Origin: an uncultured bacterium
GTDB taxonomy: Bacteria > Elusimicrobiota > Elusimicrobia > Elusimicrobiales > Elusimicrobiaceae
DNA: 64,000 nt
Reading direction: 5' to 3'
Assembly (NCBI GenBank): GCA_949294095.1
Contig: CASFFZ010000001.1
Span: forward strand, 463,481-527,480
Shown: positions 1-11,791 of the stretch, in pieces
Layout of the letters: the number at the start of each line of letters is the position of its first letter
Position numbering within the stretch: position 1 is the stretch's first letter
The notes under the pieces: model-generated
Told to the model about the DNA's origin: nothing
Database searches by the model: none
Seen by the model: only the letters and a program-made list of their open reading frames with translations
Made by a program: the position numbers and the translations under genes

Positions 1-260
1 TATAACATGGCATGCACCAGATCCGGCTGAAAAGCCTTTATCTGCGCCGCCAGCCGCTGGATAATACGCAGGGAATACCATTTCATTTCCAGCGAGGTTA
101 CCTCTATGCCTTTTTGTTGTAAGGCTTTCCCCACCGCCCCCAGCGTTTTTAAAGAAATAATTTTAACCGTATGCAAGGGCGCCATATACAACGCCAGTTC
201 TGCCAGGGCTTTTTCCGCTCCGCCGGTTTCGGTAGAGGTAATGATATACAAAATTTTCAT
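1..260 (-). CDS. Glycosyltransferase, family 4-like, N-terminal part (cut by window start)
   Basis: Translating the minus strand from the ATG at 258-260 gives an open frame that runs off the window start (86 codons seen). The N-terminus reads MKILYIITSTETGGAEKAL, the usual first strand and glycine-rich turn of GT-B family 4 glycosyltransferases, followed by a region ending in QPDLVHAML, typical of the N-terminal Rossmann domain. The acceptor and sugar donor cannot be told from this part. There is no Shine-Dalgarno sequence; a TATAAT (268-273 on the minus strand, with TG one base upstream) lies 7 bases before the ATG, so the mRNA may be leaderless. Family assignment is fairly safe, function is not. 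Confidence 0.72.
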   Translation of the reverse strand, partial: MKILYIITSTETGGAEKALAELALYMAPLHTVKIISLKTLGAVGKALQQKGIEVTSLEMKWYSLRIIQRLAAQIKAFQPDLVHAML

Positions 261-325
261 ATGGTTTATTATAGCAAGTTTCCCGCTGAACAGCGCTCTG
301 AATCTCCGCTCGTTTAGACCGTAGT

Positions 326-350
326 AAAAAGGGCCTCCTTGCGGAAGCCC
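326..350 (-). terminator. Rho-independent terminator of the oxidative-stress operon
   Basis: On the minus strand an 8-bp stem (GGGCTTCC / GGAGGCCC, one G-U pair) with a GCAA loop is followed by TTTTT. It lies about 60 bases after the rubredoxin stop and before the glycosyltransferase promoter. Confidence 0.8.
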
Positions 351-408
351 TGGGGAAGTATTAAAAATACTTAAAATTTAAGCATTTTTTTCAAAACCGG
401 CCTAAAAT

Positions 409-570
409 TTAATTTTCCGGCTTAAACTGATCCTTTCCTACCCCGCAAACCGGGCAAACCCAGTCTTCTTTTACATCTTCCCACTTGGTTCCGGCCGGCA
501 CGCCGTTGTCCGGATCGCCCACTGCGGGATCATACGTATAACCACAAACTTCGCACACATATTTTACCAT
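409..570 (-). CDS. Rubredoxin
   Basis: A 53-residue protein with the two CxxC(G) iron-binding motifs of rubredoxin: CEVCGYTY at residues 6-13 and [11 protein letters not shown] near residues 39-49, plus the conserved PDNGVPAGT segment between them. It is a small cytoplasmic one-electron carrier with a single Fe(Cys)4 site. It is the last gene of an operon with a flavin reductase (24 bp upstream) and the flavodiiron protein FprA, so its likely job is to pass electrons to FprA for O2 or NO reduction, or to desulfoferrodoxin. The length is typical for the family. Confidence 0.93.
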   Translation of the reverse strand: MVKYVCEVCGYTYDPAVGDPDNGVPAGTKWEDVKEDWVCPVCGVGKDQFKPEN

Positions 571-593
571 AAGATATTCCTCTCTTTTCTTTT

Positions 594-1106
594 TTATAAA
601 TGCGTTGCACCCGCCGGTGTTTTGCCTTTAATCACATCATGGTAGTACGCATACGTCAGCGCCGTACCCTGCGGCTTAATTACCCCGGCGTCTTTTACTT
701 CACCCACAAACAGGGTGTGGCTGCCTACATCCAACGTCTGGCACACTTCAATTTCCATATACGAAAGCGTATGTTCCGTTACAATCGGACAGCCTAAAAA
801 ACCGGTTTTATGCGGCACTTTCGCCAATTTATCAAACGTCCGCCCCGTCCGAAAACCGAAAATTCCGATAAACGGAAGCGGCGTTTGCTGTTCCAGCGGC
901 ATGGCGGCAAAAACGCGGCTTTTGGTGATCATTTCGTGCGTAAGACTTTTTTTATTGACGGAAATCGCCACGCGGGCCGGTTCCGCCGTTACCTGAAACA
1001 CGGTGTTTACAATCAGTCCGTTTTGTTTGCCGGCTTCGGCCGTCGTAACAATATACAAACCGTATGTCACGTAATGAAGCCCTTCGTTAATGTCTTGCGC
1101 CGACAT
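594..1106 (-). CDS. Flavin reductase domain protein (Hrb-like N-terminal module)
   Basis: A 170-residue protein of the FMN-binding flavin reductase-like family, with the N-terminal [16 protein letters not shown] segment and a [20 protein letters not shown] core. The C-terminal stretch [14 protein letters not shown] resembles the linker that leads into rubredoxin in the high-molecular-weight rubredoxin (Hrb) of acetogens, where the two modules are fused. Here the rubredoxin is a separate gene 24 bp downstream. Expected role: take electrons from NAD(P)H and hand them to rubredoxin and then FprA. It starts 9 bp after fprA with an AGGAG ribosome site. The family is clear; electron donor and partner are inferred from context. 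Confidence 0.85.
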   Translation of the reverse strand: MSAQDINEGLHYVTYGLYIVTTAEAGKQNGLIVNTVFQVTAEPARVAISVNKKSLTHEMITKSRVFAAMPLEQQTPLPFIGIFGFRTGRTFDKLAKVPHKTGFLGCPIVTEHTLSYMEIEVCQTLDVGSHTLFVGEVKDAGVIKPQGTALTYAYYHDVIKGKTPAGATHL

Positions 1107-1115
1107 AGAACACTC

Positions 1116-2312
1116 CTATTTTACTTTTTCCGCTAATTTACGGCTGACGGCTAACCCCAAATCCCGGCACGCTTGTTTTACTTTCTCGTCGGGAACAAAT
1201 AAAGATTTTACCGCCGGCGCCGCTACTTCTACGTTCATGCTTTCCAACGTTTTGGTCAGCTCGTCCACCGGCGAACCGTTCCAGCCGTATGAACCAAACG
1301 CCGCACCGACCAGTCCTTTTTTGCGAAGGCCTTTTAAATAGCATAACACGTCTGCCATCGCCGGGAAAATTTGGCTGTTGAGTACCGGCGAGCCGATAAG
1401 CAGCGCACTGGAATCCAACAGTTCCGTCGCCACGTCGCTGCGGTGATTGGAATGCATGGAAAGTTGTTTGACTTCCGTTCCGCCCGCCCGCAGGCCGTCG
1501 GTAATATAATTGGCCATTTTTTCCGTGCTTCCCCACATCGTATCATAAACGACAATCGCCTTATTTTTAGGCGCCTGGGAAGCCCATTTGGCGTACAAAC
1601 TGATAATTTTGGCAGGATCTTTGCGCCAAATAAATCCGTGATCCGGAGCAATCATCCGAGGCGAAAGCCCCATCTTTTGCACTTGCCCCAAGAAGCGCAG
1701 CACAATGTCCGAATACGGCAGGACGATATTGGCGTAGTATTTTTCGGCTTCGTAGAGCCAAAGGCGTTCTTCGTTCTCGTCGTCAAACAATTTGCTGGTG
1801 GCGTAGTGCATGCCGAATACGTCGTTGGTAAACAAAATGTTTTCTTTTTCCAGATAGGAAAACATACTGTCCGGCCAATGCAGCATGCGGGCTTCTACGA
1901 ACGAAATCGTATCGCCGCCGACGTCAATCCGGTCGCCGGTTTTGACGGTTTTTAATTTCAAATCACAATGAAACTGCGCCGTAATATCCTTAAAGCCCAT
2001 ATCGGAGACGTACACTTCCTCGGGTTGGATATAATTGACTGCCTGCGGCAGGGCGCCGGAGTGATCCATCTCCGAATGGTTGGAAATGATGATTTTAATT
2101 TTTTTCGGATCGATCACACTCTGAATCCGTTCCATCATTTCGCCGTAAAATTCTTTTTTTACCGTATCAATCAGTGTGGGTTTTTCCCCCATCACCAAAT
2201 AAGCGTTGTACGTCGTACCGCGTTTGGTGGAATACCCGTGGAAATCCCGGATGTTCCAATCAATCGCACCCACCCAATAAACATGATCTGAAATTTTTAC
2301 CGCTTCCATCAT
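1116..2312 (-). CDS. fprA: Flavodiiron protein (O2/NO reductase)
   Basis: 398 residues, the usual length of class A flavodiiron proteins. The N-terminal metallo-beta-lactamase-like domain has the diiron ligands H79-x-E81-x-D83-H84, H145 (LHWPDSM), D164 (FTNDVFG) and H225 (APDHG). The C-terminal flavodoxin domain begins near residue 253 with IVVYDTMWGSTEKMA, the FMN phosphate loop. These soluble enzymes reduce O2 to water, or NO to N2O, with electrons from rubredoxin, and protect anaerobes. Two ATGs lie in a row at 2312 and 2309 behind an AGGAG; either could be used. The flavin reductase and rubredoxin downstream are the likely electron chain. Confidence 0.95.
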   Translation of the reverse strand: MMEAVKISDHVYWVGAIDWNIRDFHGYSTKRGTTYNAYLVMGEKPTLIDTVKKEFYGEMMERIQSVIDPKKIKIIISNHSEMDHSGALPQAVNYIQPEEVYVSDMGFKDITAQFHCDLKLKTVKTGDRIDVGGDTISFVEARMLHWPDSMFSYLEKENILFTNDVFGMHYATSKLFDDENEERLWLYEAEKYYANIVLPYSDIVLRFLGQVQKMGLSPRMIAPDHGFIWRKDPAKIISLYAKWASQAPKNKAIVVYDTMWGSTEKMANYITDGLRAGGTEVKQLSMHSNHRSDVATELLDSSALLIGSPVLNSQIFPAMADVLCYLKGLRKKGLVGAAFGSYGWNGSPVDELTKTLESMNVEVAAPAVKSLFVPDEKVKQACRDLGLAVSRKLAEKVK

Positions 2313-2337
2313 AGTTGCTTTCTCCTAAAGTCCATAA

Positions 2338-2363
2338 GCGCCCTCCTCAGACGAGGAGGGCGC
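2338..2363 (-). other. Intercistronic perfect hairpin between desulfoferrodoxin and fprA
   Basis: An inverted repeat with GCGCCCTCCTC arms lies in the 57-bp gap between the two genes and just before the fprA ribosome site. It is not followed by a U-run on the minus strand, so it may be an mRNA-processing or stabilising element, or a weak terminator that adjusts the ratio of the two products. Confidence 0.55.
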
Positions 2364-2369
2364 AAAACA

Positions 2370-2756
2370 TTAATTTTCTTTCTGCCACAAACCGTGCAAA
2401 TTGCAGTATTCCCGCGCCGTTACTTTTTCGGCCTTGGTTTCAAACACGGCTTCCGGCGCGTCGCCGGGTTTTAAGTATTTGCGCTGTACTTTGCCGCATT
2501 CTTCGCAAATCAGCTCAATCCATTCAATATAATGGGCGTCCATCATCGGGTGCGCCACACTGCCTACTTTAACACGGTACCCCCCTTCAATTTTTTCAAT
2601 CACCGGTACGTGTTTTTCGGTCGCTCCGTCGGTGGTGCCGGGGTTTTGCAGCTGCATCGGTTTGCCGCAGCAGACCAGTTCCCCCCCGCCGGCGTGCACG
2701 ACTTCCACCATATTTCCGCATACAGAACATTTATAAATTTCGTTTACTTTCGTCAT
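2370..2756 (-). CDS. dfx: Desulfoferrodoxin (2Fe superoxide reductase)
   Basis: 128 residues. The N-terminal desulforedoxin-like domain holds four cysteines at C10, C13, C29 and C30 (CSVCG ... LVCCGKPM). The C-terminal domain has the superoxide reductase site: EKHVPVI, the histidines in [16 protein letters not shown], and a Cys/His pair in EYCNLHGLW. It reduces superoxide to peroxide without making O2, with rubredoxin as the usual donor. The start at 2756 is chosen because an AGGAG stands just before it and the fold begins there; a longer in-frame reading to 2807 would overlap tpx and has no such site. The peroxide product would be handled by the tpx gene just upstream. Confidence 0.95.
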   Translation of the reverse strand: MTKVNEIYKCSVCGNMVEVVHAGGGELVCCGKPMQLQNPGTTDGATEKHVPVIEKIEGGYRVKVGSVAHPMMDAHYIEWIELICEECGKVQRKYLKPGDAPEAVFETKAEKVTAREYCNLHGLWQKEN

Positions 2757-2769
2757 CGTGTTTCTCCTG

Positions 2770-3279
2770 TTACAGTACTTTTTTAATTTCAGCAAGCACT
2801 TTTTCATAATCCGGTTCTTGCGTTACTTCAGGAACAAACTGTATATATCTTATTATACCTTGTTTGTCCACTATAAAAACGGCGCGCGTCAACAAGCCTA
2901 AATCTTCCAGCAGTACGCCGTAATCTTCGGCAAAGCCGAAATTGCGGTAATCCGAGGCGGTAACCACCTGCTTAATTCCGTTGGCGGCGCACCACCGGGC
3001 CTGTGCAAACGGCAAATCCCGACTGACGGTTAAAATGGTTACGTCCCCCGGTAAAGAGGCCGCTTCCTGATTAAAACGGCGGGTTTCCAAACTGCATACC
3101 GGCGTATCTAACGACGGCACGCACGAAATAACCAATACCCGCCCGGCAAACCGATCCGAGCTAACCGGCTCCAGCGAGTTGCCCACCAATTGGAAAGAGG
3201 GGGCTTTGTCCCCGATTTGAAGCGTATGCCCACGCAGTGAAACCGCCAGGCCGTTAAATGTAATGTGAGGTGTATTCAT
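2770..3279 (-). CDS. tpx: Thiol peroxidase, Tpx family
   Basis: 169 residues, peroxiredoxin fold of the atypical 2-Cys Tpx type. The peroxidatic cysteine is C62 in PSLDTPVC and the resolving cysteine is C97 in RWCAANG, matching the Tpx spacing. It reduces hydrogen peroxide and alkyl peroxides with thioredoxin as usual donor. It is the first gene of the minus-strand operon tpx-dfx-fprA-flavin reductase-rubredoxin (gap to dfx 13 bp). A 30-bp inverted repeat lies 40 bp upstream and could bind a peroxide-responsive repressor. Confidence 0.93.
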   Translation of the reverse strand: MNTPHITFNGLAVSLRGHTLQIGDKAPSFQLVGNSLEPVSSDRFAGRVLVISCVPSLDTPVCSLETRRFNQEAASLPGDVTILTVSRDLPFAQARWCAANGIKQVVTASDYRNFGFAEDYGVLLEDLGLLTRAVFIVDKQGIIRYIQFVPEVTQEPDYEKVLAEIKKVL

Positions 3280-3319
3280 ATTTATTAATAATAATTCCTA
3301 TTAATATTGTAGCTTATTC

Positions 3320-3349
3320 TATAATAAAAGAGAAATCTCTCTTATTATA
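3320..3349. promoter_or_regulatory. AT-rich inverted repeat upstream of tpx, candidate operator
   Basis: Two 14-base arms (TATAATAAAAGAGA and TCTCTTATTATA-type) with one mismatch and a 2-base spacer. Its outer TTATAAT-like arms recall Fur/PerR boxes in composition, but the spacing is not the standard one. The position upstream of a peroxide-defence operon makes an operator plausible. Confidence 0.4.
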
Positions 3350-3539
3350 AAAGGGATTTCTGCCGGATACAAGCGCAAAAACTAACTAGTTTAAATGCGG
3401 CAGGGTTGATTTGATTTTTCTGTAAAACCTTTCAGAAATGCTTTTTATAATATAATAAGGGGGAAGGGGCTTGTTTTTAAAAAAATTAAAATTTGACTGT
3501 TTTTCAGCTATTTAACATCATTTCCTTTGTTTTTAACCA

Positions 3540-3568
3540 TTGACCTCACTTTCAATAAGTAGTATGAT
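3540..3568 (+). promoter_or_regulatory. dnaA promoter, sigma70 type
   Basis: TTGACC at 3540-3545 and TATGAT at 3563-3568 with an ideal 17-bp spacer. The transcript would start near 3575, about 25 bases before the GTG start of dnaA. Confidence 0.8.
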
Positions 3569-3599
3569 GTAAGAAATACTTCTTTATGGCGGCATTATT

Positions 3600-4967
3600 G
3601 TGGAGAATTTACAAGCTTACCCCCAGTTGATTCCCGTTTTTCAGGATATTGAAACAATTATAGGAAAAGATCCGTATGACATGTGGCTGCGTCCTGCCCA
3701 ATTTTCGTATGAAGGAAATACGCTGACCATTACCCTTCCCAACCAATTTTGGGGGAAAACCATTCGGGAACGATACGAAACCATCATCACAGACGCTTTT
3801 TTAAAACACTTAGGGGCGGAAATTACCGTGGTGTATGCGGTATCTGCGCAAGCGGCGGCCCCGGCCGTCAACTCGGCAGAAGACGTTATCCCGGCCGCAC
3901 CCGCAGCGGCGCCTGTCATTAAAAAAAATCCGTTTCCCTCGCGCTTAAATTCTTCGTATACCTTTGATAATTTTATTGAATCCCCTTCCAACCGCTTTGC
4001 TTATAAAGCGGCCGAAGCGGTGGTGCATAAACTGGGCAACCGCGAAAACAACCCGCTGGTAATTTATTCCGCCCCCGGGCTGGGCAAAACCCACCTGCTG
4101 CACGCCATTGGAAACCAGATTTTAAAAGAAAATCCCGACGCGCGCGTACTGTATATGTCCGGCGAAGAATTCGTCAGCGAATATATTGAAGCGCTGCAAA
4201 ATAAATCTTCGGAAAGCTTCCGCAAAAAATACCGTTCGCTGGATTGTTTTTTAATGGACGACATTCAGTTTGTAGCCGGGAAATCCGCCAGTGAAATTGA
4301 ATTTTTCTATACGTTTAACGCGTTGTTTGAAAGCCGAAAACAAATCGTCCTGTCCTCTGACCGCACCCCGCAGCAGCTGGATTTAGACGAGCGTTTATCC
4401 TCCCGTTTGCTCTCCGGCATTATTGCGGAGGTAAAGCGCCCTAATTTAGAAACCCGTATTGCCATTTTGCGCCAAAAACGCGATTCCATTAATTTTGATA
4501 TCGGCGACGATGTCCTTTCGTTTATTGCAGAAGGTATTCAAACCAATATCCGCGAACTGGAAGGCTCTTTATTTCGGTTAGTGGCTTATTGCAGCATGCA
4601 CGGCGTTACCCCCACCATTGCCATTGCCAAAGAACTGCTGGCGGATATTTTAACCAACGAAACGGATTTAAACATTAACATAAACGTAATTAAAAAAATA
4701 GTCGGCAAGCATTTTAATATCCGTATGGAAGATTTTAATTCCAAACGAAAAACGCAGTCCATCGCCTGGCCGCGGCAAATTGCCATGTATTTAACTACGG
4801 AGCTGACGGATTTATCGTTGCCGGAAATCGGGCGGGAATTTAACCGCGACCACAGCACCGTCGTACACGCAAGAGACGTAGTGAAAGAAAAAGTAGAGCA
4901 GGATCCGTTTTTTGCGGCGGAAATAAACCAGATTATTATGGATATTAAAGCTGTGGATAAAAAATAA
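3600..4967 (+). CDS. dnaA: Chromosomal replication initiator DnaA
   Basis: 455 residues. Domain I is seen at about 1-80, a short Ala/Pro-rich linker at 81-115, the AAA+ domain with Walker [10 protein letters not shown] (157-165) and Walker [10 protein letters not shown] (DD at 219-220), and the DNA-binding domain IV with the signature [13 protein letters not shown] near the C-terminus. It binds DnaA boxes and opens the origin. The start is a GTG at 3600; the ribosome site is weak (GGCGG about 8 bases upstream), and the only nearby upstream ATG, at 3586, is out of frame. A cluster of DnaA boxes begins in the last codons of this gene, as is usual for oriC next to dnaA. Confidence 0.97.
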   Translation: MENLQAYPQLIPVFQDIETIIGKDPYDMWLRPAQFSYEGNTLTITLPNQFWGKTIRERYETIITDAFLKHLGAEITVVYAVSAQAAAPAVNSAEDVIPAAPAAAPVIKKNPFPSRLNSSYTFDNFIESPSNRFAYKAAEAVVHKLGNRENNPLVIYSAPGLGKTHLLHAIGNQILKENPDARVLYMSGEEFVSEYIEALQNKSSESFRKKYRSLDCFLMDDIQFVAGKSASEIEFFYTFNALFESRKQIVLSSDRTPQQLDLDERLSSRLLSGIIAEVKRPNLETRIAILRQKRDSINFDIGDDVLSFIAEGIQTNIRELEGSLFRLVAYCSMHGVTPTIAIAKELLADILTNETDLNININVIKKIVGKHFNIRMEDFNSKRKTQSIAWPRQIAMYLTTELTDLSLPEIGREFNRDHSTVVHARDVVKEKVEQDPFFAAEINQIIMDIKAVDKK

Positions 4968-5107
4968 AAAACGGTGGATAAACGGGGGACAATTTACAAA
5001 AAGAAACGAACGATTTTTGGGGCGGTGTATGATGTGGATAAAAAAAGCAAGTTATACACAAGGCCGCCGGATGAGTTGTATAGGTAAATAAACAGAATCC
5101 ACACAAT
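4952..5107. other. Putative replication origin (oriC) with DnaA boxes
   Basis: Between the 3' end of dnaA and dnaN I see perfect boxes TGTGGATAA at 4952-4960 and 5033-5041, TTATACACA at 5052-5060 (fits TTATNCACA, opposite strand), and near matches GGTGGATAA at 4973-4981 and GAATCCACA at about 5096-5104. Five boxes in about 155 bp in the dnaA-dnaN gap is a strong origin signature. The unwinding element is not obvious; AT-rich stretches upstream of dnaA are one candidate. Confidence 0.75.
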
Positions 5108-5136
5108 AAACAAGACATATTAATAGGGATTAAGAT

Positions 5137-6245
5137 ATGAAAATAAATATTACTAAAGACACGCTCTTGGAAGGAATTCAAATTGTTTCTGCGGGGGTTT
5201 CTTCCCGCACTACGCTTCCGATTTTGCATAACTTTTTAATGGAAGCGCAGGGAGGTAAATTAAAACTCGTCCGCACCGATATGGAAATGGCCACCATCCA
5301 CTACGTAAACGCCGAAGTGGAAGAGGAAGGCAGCATTACCGTGCCGATTAAAGAATTTTCCGATATTATTAAAAATCTTCCCGACGATAAAGAGATTAAC
5401 CTCTTTAGCGATGAAAACAATAAATTTCATATCAAATCCGGCAAAAGCAAATTTTGGGTTATCGGTACGCCTAAATCCGAATATCCGGCTATTCCGGAAG
5501 TGGAACGCGCCAACAGCGTTTCTTTAGATCCGCTCTTGCTGCAGCAAATGATTGAAAAAACGGCTTTTTCCGCTTCCACGCAGGAAACCCGCTATATTTT
5601 AAACGGCTTACTGTGGAACAATACCGCCGAAAAATTTGAAATTGTGGCCACGGACGGCGGCCGCTTGGCGGTAGCCTCGCACGAGGCGTTGCCCGGCAGC
5701 CAGGAATTTAAAATTATTATTCCCACCAAAGTCTTAACGGAACTGTGCCGCTATATTACCATTGCCAAACCCGGCAAAGACAGTAAAATTGAAGTAAACG
5801 TGGCTTCCAACCAAGTCAGTTTTATGATGAACGAAACTACATTTATTTCGCGTTTGATTGAAGGAAATTTTCCGAACTATAAACAAGTCATCCCGACTAA
5901 GAAAAACATTGGTTTTGAAGTGTTTTCCAAAGAATTACTGGCTTCCACCCGCCGGGCGGCGTTGTGCGCGGGCGAATTTGGAAGCGTGGTGAAATATAAG
6001 CTTGAAAATAACGCGCTGACGGTTTCTTCCAATTCTCAAAATATGGATTTTACCGACGAACTGCCGATTGAATATACGCAGGAAGCGTTTGATGCGGCCT
6101 TTAATCCGCAATATATTATTGACGTATTAAAAAATATTTCGTCGGAAAAAGTTTCGTTCTCGTTTATTAATGCGTCCCAGCCGGTGCTGATTGAGCCGGT
6201 GGGCGATGCGACGTTTAAATACGTTATTATGCCGGTGAGAGCGTA

Positions 6246-6246
<1 letters not shown>
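5137..6246 (+). CDS. dnaN: DNA polymerase III beta subunit (sliding clamp)
   Basis: 369 residues, the normal clamp length, with three repeats of the clamp fold. Recognisable points are the N-terminus MKINITKDTLLEGIQIVS with SRTTLPIL, the central ETRYILNGLLW and FEIVATDGGRLA, and the C-terminal end YVIMPVRA (the common form is YVVMPMRL). The dimer encircles DNA and tethers polymerase III. It follows the DnaA-box cluster, has an AGGGA ribosome site, and its TAA stop overlaps the next ATG by one base. Confidence 0.97.
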
Positions 6247-9044
<2,798 letters not shown>

Positions 9045-9109
9045 CCGCTTCCGGGCGGTTTCAAACGCCGCCCGGAGCAACGATTTATCCGTAACAGGAG
9101 ATATTTTTA

Positions 9110-11629
9110 ATGAGTGAAGAAACCAACAACCAGCCTCAAGCCCAAAACACCAATGTGGACTTGTTTGGCAACATCCAACAGCGCGACATCGCGGGCGAAA
9201 TGCGCTCGTATTACATTGACTACGCGATGAGTGTCATCGTCGGGCGCGCCTTGCCCGACGTGCGCGACGGCCTCAAACCCGTACACCGCCGCGTGTTGTA
9301 TTCCATGAACGAAATGGGGTTAAAATACAATAAACCCTACAAAAAATCCGCCCGTGTGGTGGGCGACGTGTTGGGTAAATACCACCCGCACGGCGATACC
9401 GCCGTATACGATACGCTGGTGCGTATGGTGCAGGATTTTTCGCTGCGCAAGCCGCTTATTGACGGACAGGGCAACTTCGGCTCCATTGACGGCGACTCCG
9501 CCGCCGCCATGCGTTACACCGAATGCCGCCTGCAGCGCATCTCCGAAGAAATGCTGGGCGATTTGGATAAAGACACCGTCAAAATGATCCCCAACTACGA
9601 CGGTTCGCTGATGGAGCCGTCCGTGCTGCCGGCCAAACTGCCGGCGCTGTTGGTCAACGGGTCTTCCGGTATCGCCGTCGGTATGGCCACCAACATTCCC
9701 ACCCATAACCTGGGCGAAGTGTGCGACGGGATTATCGCCTACATCAAAAACCCGGATATTTCCACCAAAGAGATGATGAAAATCATCAAAGGGCCCGATT
9801 TCCCGACGGGGGCCATCATCCGCGGCACGAAAGGCATCTACGAGTATTTTGAAACGGGCCACGGCAGCGTCAAAGTGCAGGCCTCTACGGAAATTGAACA
9901 GCGCAAGAACGGGCGGGAAGCCATTATCGTAACGGCCATTCCGTACCAGGTCAACAAAACGGCGCTGATTGAAAGCATTGTCGGCTTGGTAAGAGACAAA
10001 AAGGTAACCGATATTTCCGACATCCGCGACGAGTCGGACAGACGCGGCATGCGGCTGGTGATTGAAGTCAAACGCGACGGCAACGCCCAAGTGGTGCTGA
10101 ACCACCTGTTCAAACACACCCAGCTGCAAACGTCGTTCCCGGTCAACATGCTGGCCATTGTGGACGGCCGCCCGCGGGTATTATCGCTCAAAGAAGTGAT
10201 GAAGGCGTACGTCAAACACCGCCAGGAAATTGTTACCAACCGCACCAAATTTGATTTAAACAAAGCCCAAAAGCGCGAACATGTGCTCAACGGGTTGTTG
10301 GTGGCCATTGCCAATATGGACGAAGTGGTGGCCATTATCCGCAAAGCCAAAGACCCGACGGAAGCCAAGTTTACCTTAATGTCGCGCTTTACGCTTTCGG
10401 AAGTGCAGGCGCAGGCCATTTTGGATATGCGCTTACACCAGCTGACCCAGCTGTCCGCCTTGGCGATTGAAAACGAACGCAAAGATTTGCTGAAGTTGAT
10501 TGCCGATTTGCAGGACATTTTGGGCAACCCGCAGAAAATTTTGGACATCATTGTAGAAGAACTGCAGGAACTGAAAAAGGATTACGGCGACCCGCGCCGC
10601 ACGGAAATCGGTTCGGACGTAACGGACTTCTCCATGGAAGATTTGATTGAGAAGGAAGACGTCGTCATTACCATCTCCAACGACGGCTACGCCAAACGCA
10701 TTCCGCTTTCCACCTACAAGAGCCAAAACCGCGGCGGCAAAGGCATCATCGGCAGCCGCACAAAGGAAGAAGATTTTATTGAACATCTCTTCATTACTTC
10801 GTCGCACGCGACGATTTTGATGTTTACCAACCGCGGCCGCGTGTTTGCGCTGCGCGCGTTTGAAATTCCCGAAGGAAACCGCCTCTCCAAAGGCAAAGCC
10901 ATCGTGAACTTGCTGCAATTAACGGGCGAAGAAAAGGTAACCTCGGCGGTGGCGATTGAGGAATTCAACCCCAAACACTGCGACAATACGTACCTGACCA
11001 TGTGCACCCGCTTTGGCAGCATTAAACGCGTGGAACTGAGCGAATTTGCCAACATCCGCCGCACGGGCATTATTGCCATCGGCTTGGAAGAAGGCGACGT
11101 GCTCGTCGGCGTGCAGACCACGCACGGCAAGTCGGATATTATCGTAGCCACCAAGAACGGCAAATCCATCCGCTTTGACGAAAACCAGGTACGCAGCATG
11201 GGCCGCCCGGCCAAGGGTGTGCGCGCCATCAATCTGGCGCAAGGCGACGTAGTGGTGGGGATGGAACAGGCCCCGGCCGATGAACCGCAGCCCGATGTGC
11301 TGTCCGTCTGTGAAAACGGCTTTGGCAAACGCACCGAATTCAGCGAATACAAACGCCAAAACCGCGGCGGCATGGGCGTCATTACCATCAAAACCAGCGC
11401 CCGCAACGGCTCGGTCGTAGGCATTAAGCTGGTGGACGAAAGCAAAGACCTGATGATCGTAACCGAAAAAGGCATGACCATCCGCGTGCGCTGTGCAGAC
11501 ATTCGCTCCGTCAGCCGCAACGCCCAAGGCGTCACGCTGGCCAAGCTCGAACCCGGCGACAAGATCGCCCGCATTGCGCCCGTCGTCAAAGACGACGAGG
11601 AGCACGAACCGGAAGAAGCTTCCAAATAG
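9110..11629 (+). CDS. gyrA: DNA gyrase subunit A
   Basis: 839 residues. The breakage-reunion domain begins with [24 protein letters not shown], the catalytic tyrosine is Y136 in AAMRYTECR, and the quinolone-resistance region reads [10 protein letters not shown] (Thr97 and Asp101 at the positions of E. coli Ser83 and Asp87; Thr is natural in several wild-type bacteria). The C-terminal beta-pinwheel has a GyrA box QNRGGKG near 540 and a second QNRGGMG repeat. It lies 65 bp after gyrB with AGGAG before the ATG, and a strong terminator follows. Confidence 0.97.
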   Translation: MSEETNNQPQAQNTNVDLFGNIQQRDIAGEMRSYYIDYAMSVIVGRALPDVRDGLKPVHRRVLYSMNEMGLKYNKPYKKSARVVGDVLGKYHPHGDTAVYDTLVRMVQDFSLRKPLIDGQGNFGSIDGDSAAAMRYTECRLQRISEEMLGDLDKDTVKMIPNYDGSLMEPSVLPAKLPALLVNGSSGIAVGMATNIPTHNLGEVCDGIIAYIKNPDISTKEMMKIIKGPDFPTGAIIRGTKGIYEYFETGHGSVKVQASTEIEQRKNGREAIIVTAIPYQVNKTALIESIVGLVRDKKVTDISDIRDESDRRGMRLVIEVKRDGNAQVVLNHLFKHTQLQTSFPVNMLAIVDGRPRVLSLKEVMKAYVKHRQEIVTNRTKFDLNKAQKREHVLNGLLVAIANMDEVVAIIRKAKDPTEAKFTLMSRFTLSEVQAQAILDMRLHQLTQLSALAIENERKDLLKLIADLQDILGNPQKILDIIVEELQELKKDYGDPRRTEIGSDVTDFSMEDLIEKEDVVITISNDGYAKRIPLSTYKSQNRGGKGIIGSRTKEEDFIEHLFITSSHATILMFTNRGRVFALRAFEIPEGNRLSKGKAIVNLLQLTGEEKVTSAVAIEEFNPKHCDNTYLTMCTRFGSIKRVELSEFANIRRTGIIAIGLEEGDVLVGVQTTHGKSDIIVATKNGKSIRFDENQVRSMGRPAKGVRAINLAQGDVVVGMEQAPADEPQPDVLSVCENGFGKRTEFSEYKRQNRGGMGVITIKTSARNGSVVGIKLVDESKDLMIVTEKGMTIRVRCADIRSVSRNAQGVTLAKLEPGDKIARIAPVVKDDEEHEPEEASK

Positions 11630-11652
11630 CGTTTTTCCGTTCGGTTCGTTTT

Positions 11653-11682
11653 ATCCGCCCCCGAAATGGGGGCGGATTTTTG
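11653..11682 (+). terminator. Terminator of the dnaN-gyrA unit
   Basis: Perfect 10-bp stem ATCCGCCCCC / GGGGGCGGAT with a 5-base loop, followed by TTTTGTTT. Confidence 0.9.
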
Positions 11683-11721
11683 TTTAAAAAACGGGCTCCG
11701 CCCGGACGAAGTTTGATTAGC

Positions 11722-11735
11722 TTACCGCGCGGTAA
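11722..11735. promoter_or_regulatory. TTACCG-CG-CGGTAA palindrome upstream of the amylase promoter
   Basis: A perfect 14-bp palindrome ending 7 bp before the -35 hexamer of the amylase gene. Related palindromes of the TTACC-N4-GGTAA form lie in the ATP synthase promoter (13427-13440) and the tetR/efflux promoter (56833-56846), so it is a candidate binding site of a shared TetR-type regulator. Confidence 0.55.
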
Positions 11736-11742
11736 AAAAAGG

Positions 11743-11771
11743 TTTACAACCGCCCCAGAAAGTGCTATAAA
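11743..11771 (+). promoter_or_regulatory. Amylase gene promoter
   Basis: TTTACA at 11743-11748, 17-bp spacer, TATAAA at 11766-11771; start of transcription expected near 11778, shortly before the ATG at 11792. Confidence 0.7.
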
Positions 11772-11791
11772 AGTAAGAGGGGAATTTTGTT

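Larger units (their letters stand above)
3280..3599. other. Divergent AT-rich intergenic region between tpx and dnaA
   Basis: 320 bp with no gene. It holds the tpx leader, a long AT-rich inverted repeat (3320-3349), A/T-rich tracts around 3445-3490 that could serve as an unwinding element near the origin, and a strong dnaA promoter at 3540-3568. I see no clear DnaA box here; these cluster after dnaA. Confidence 0.6.
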
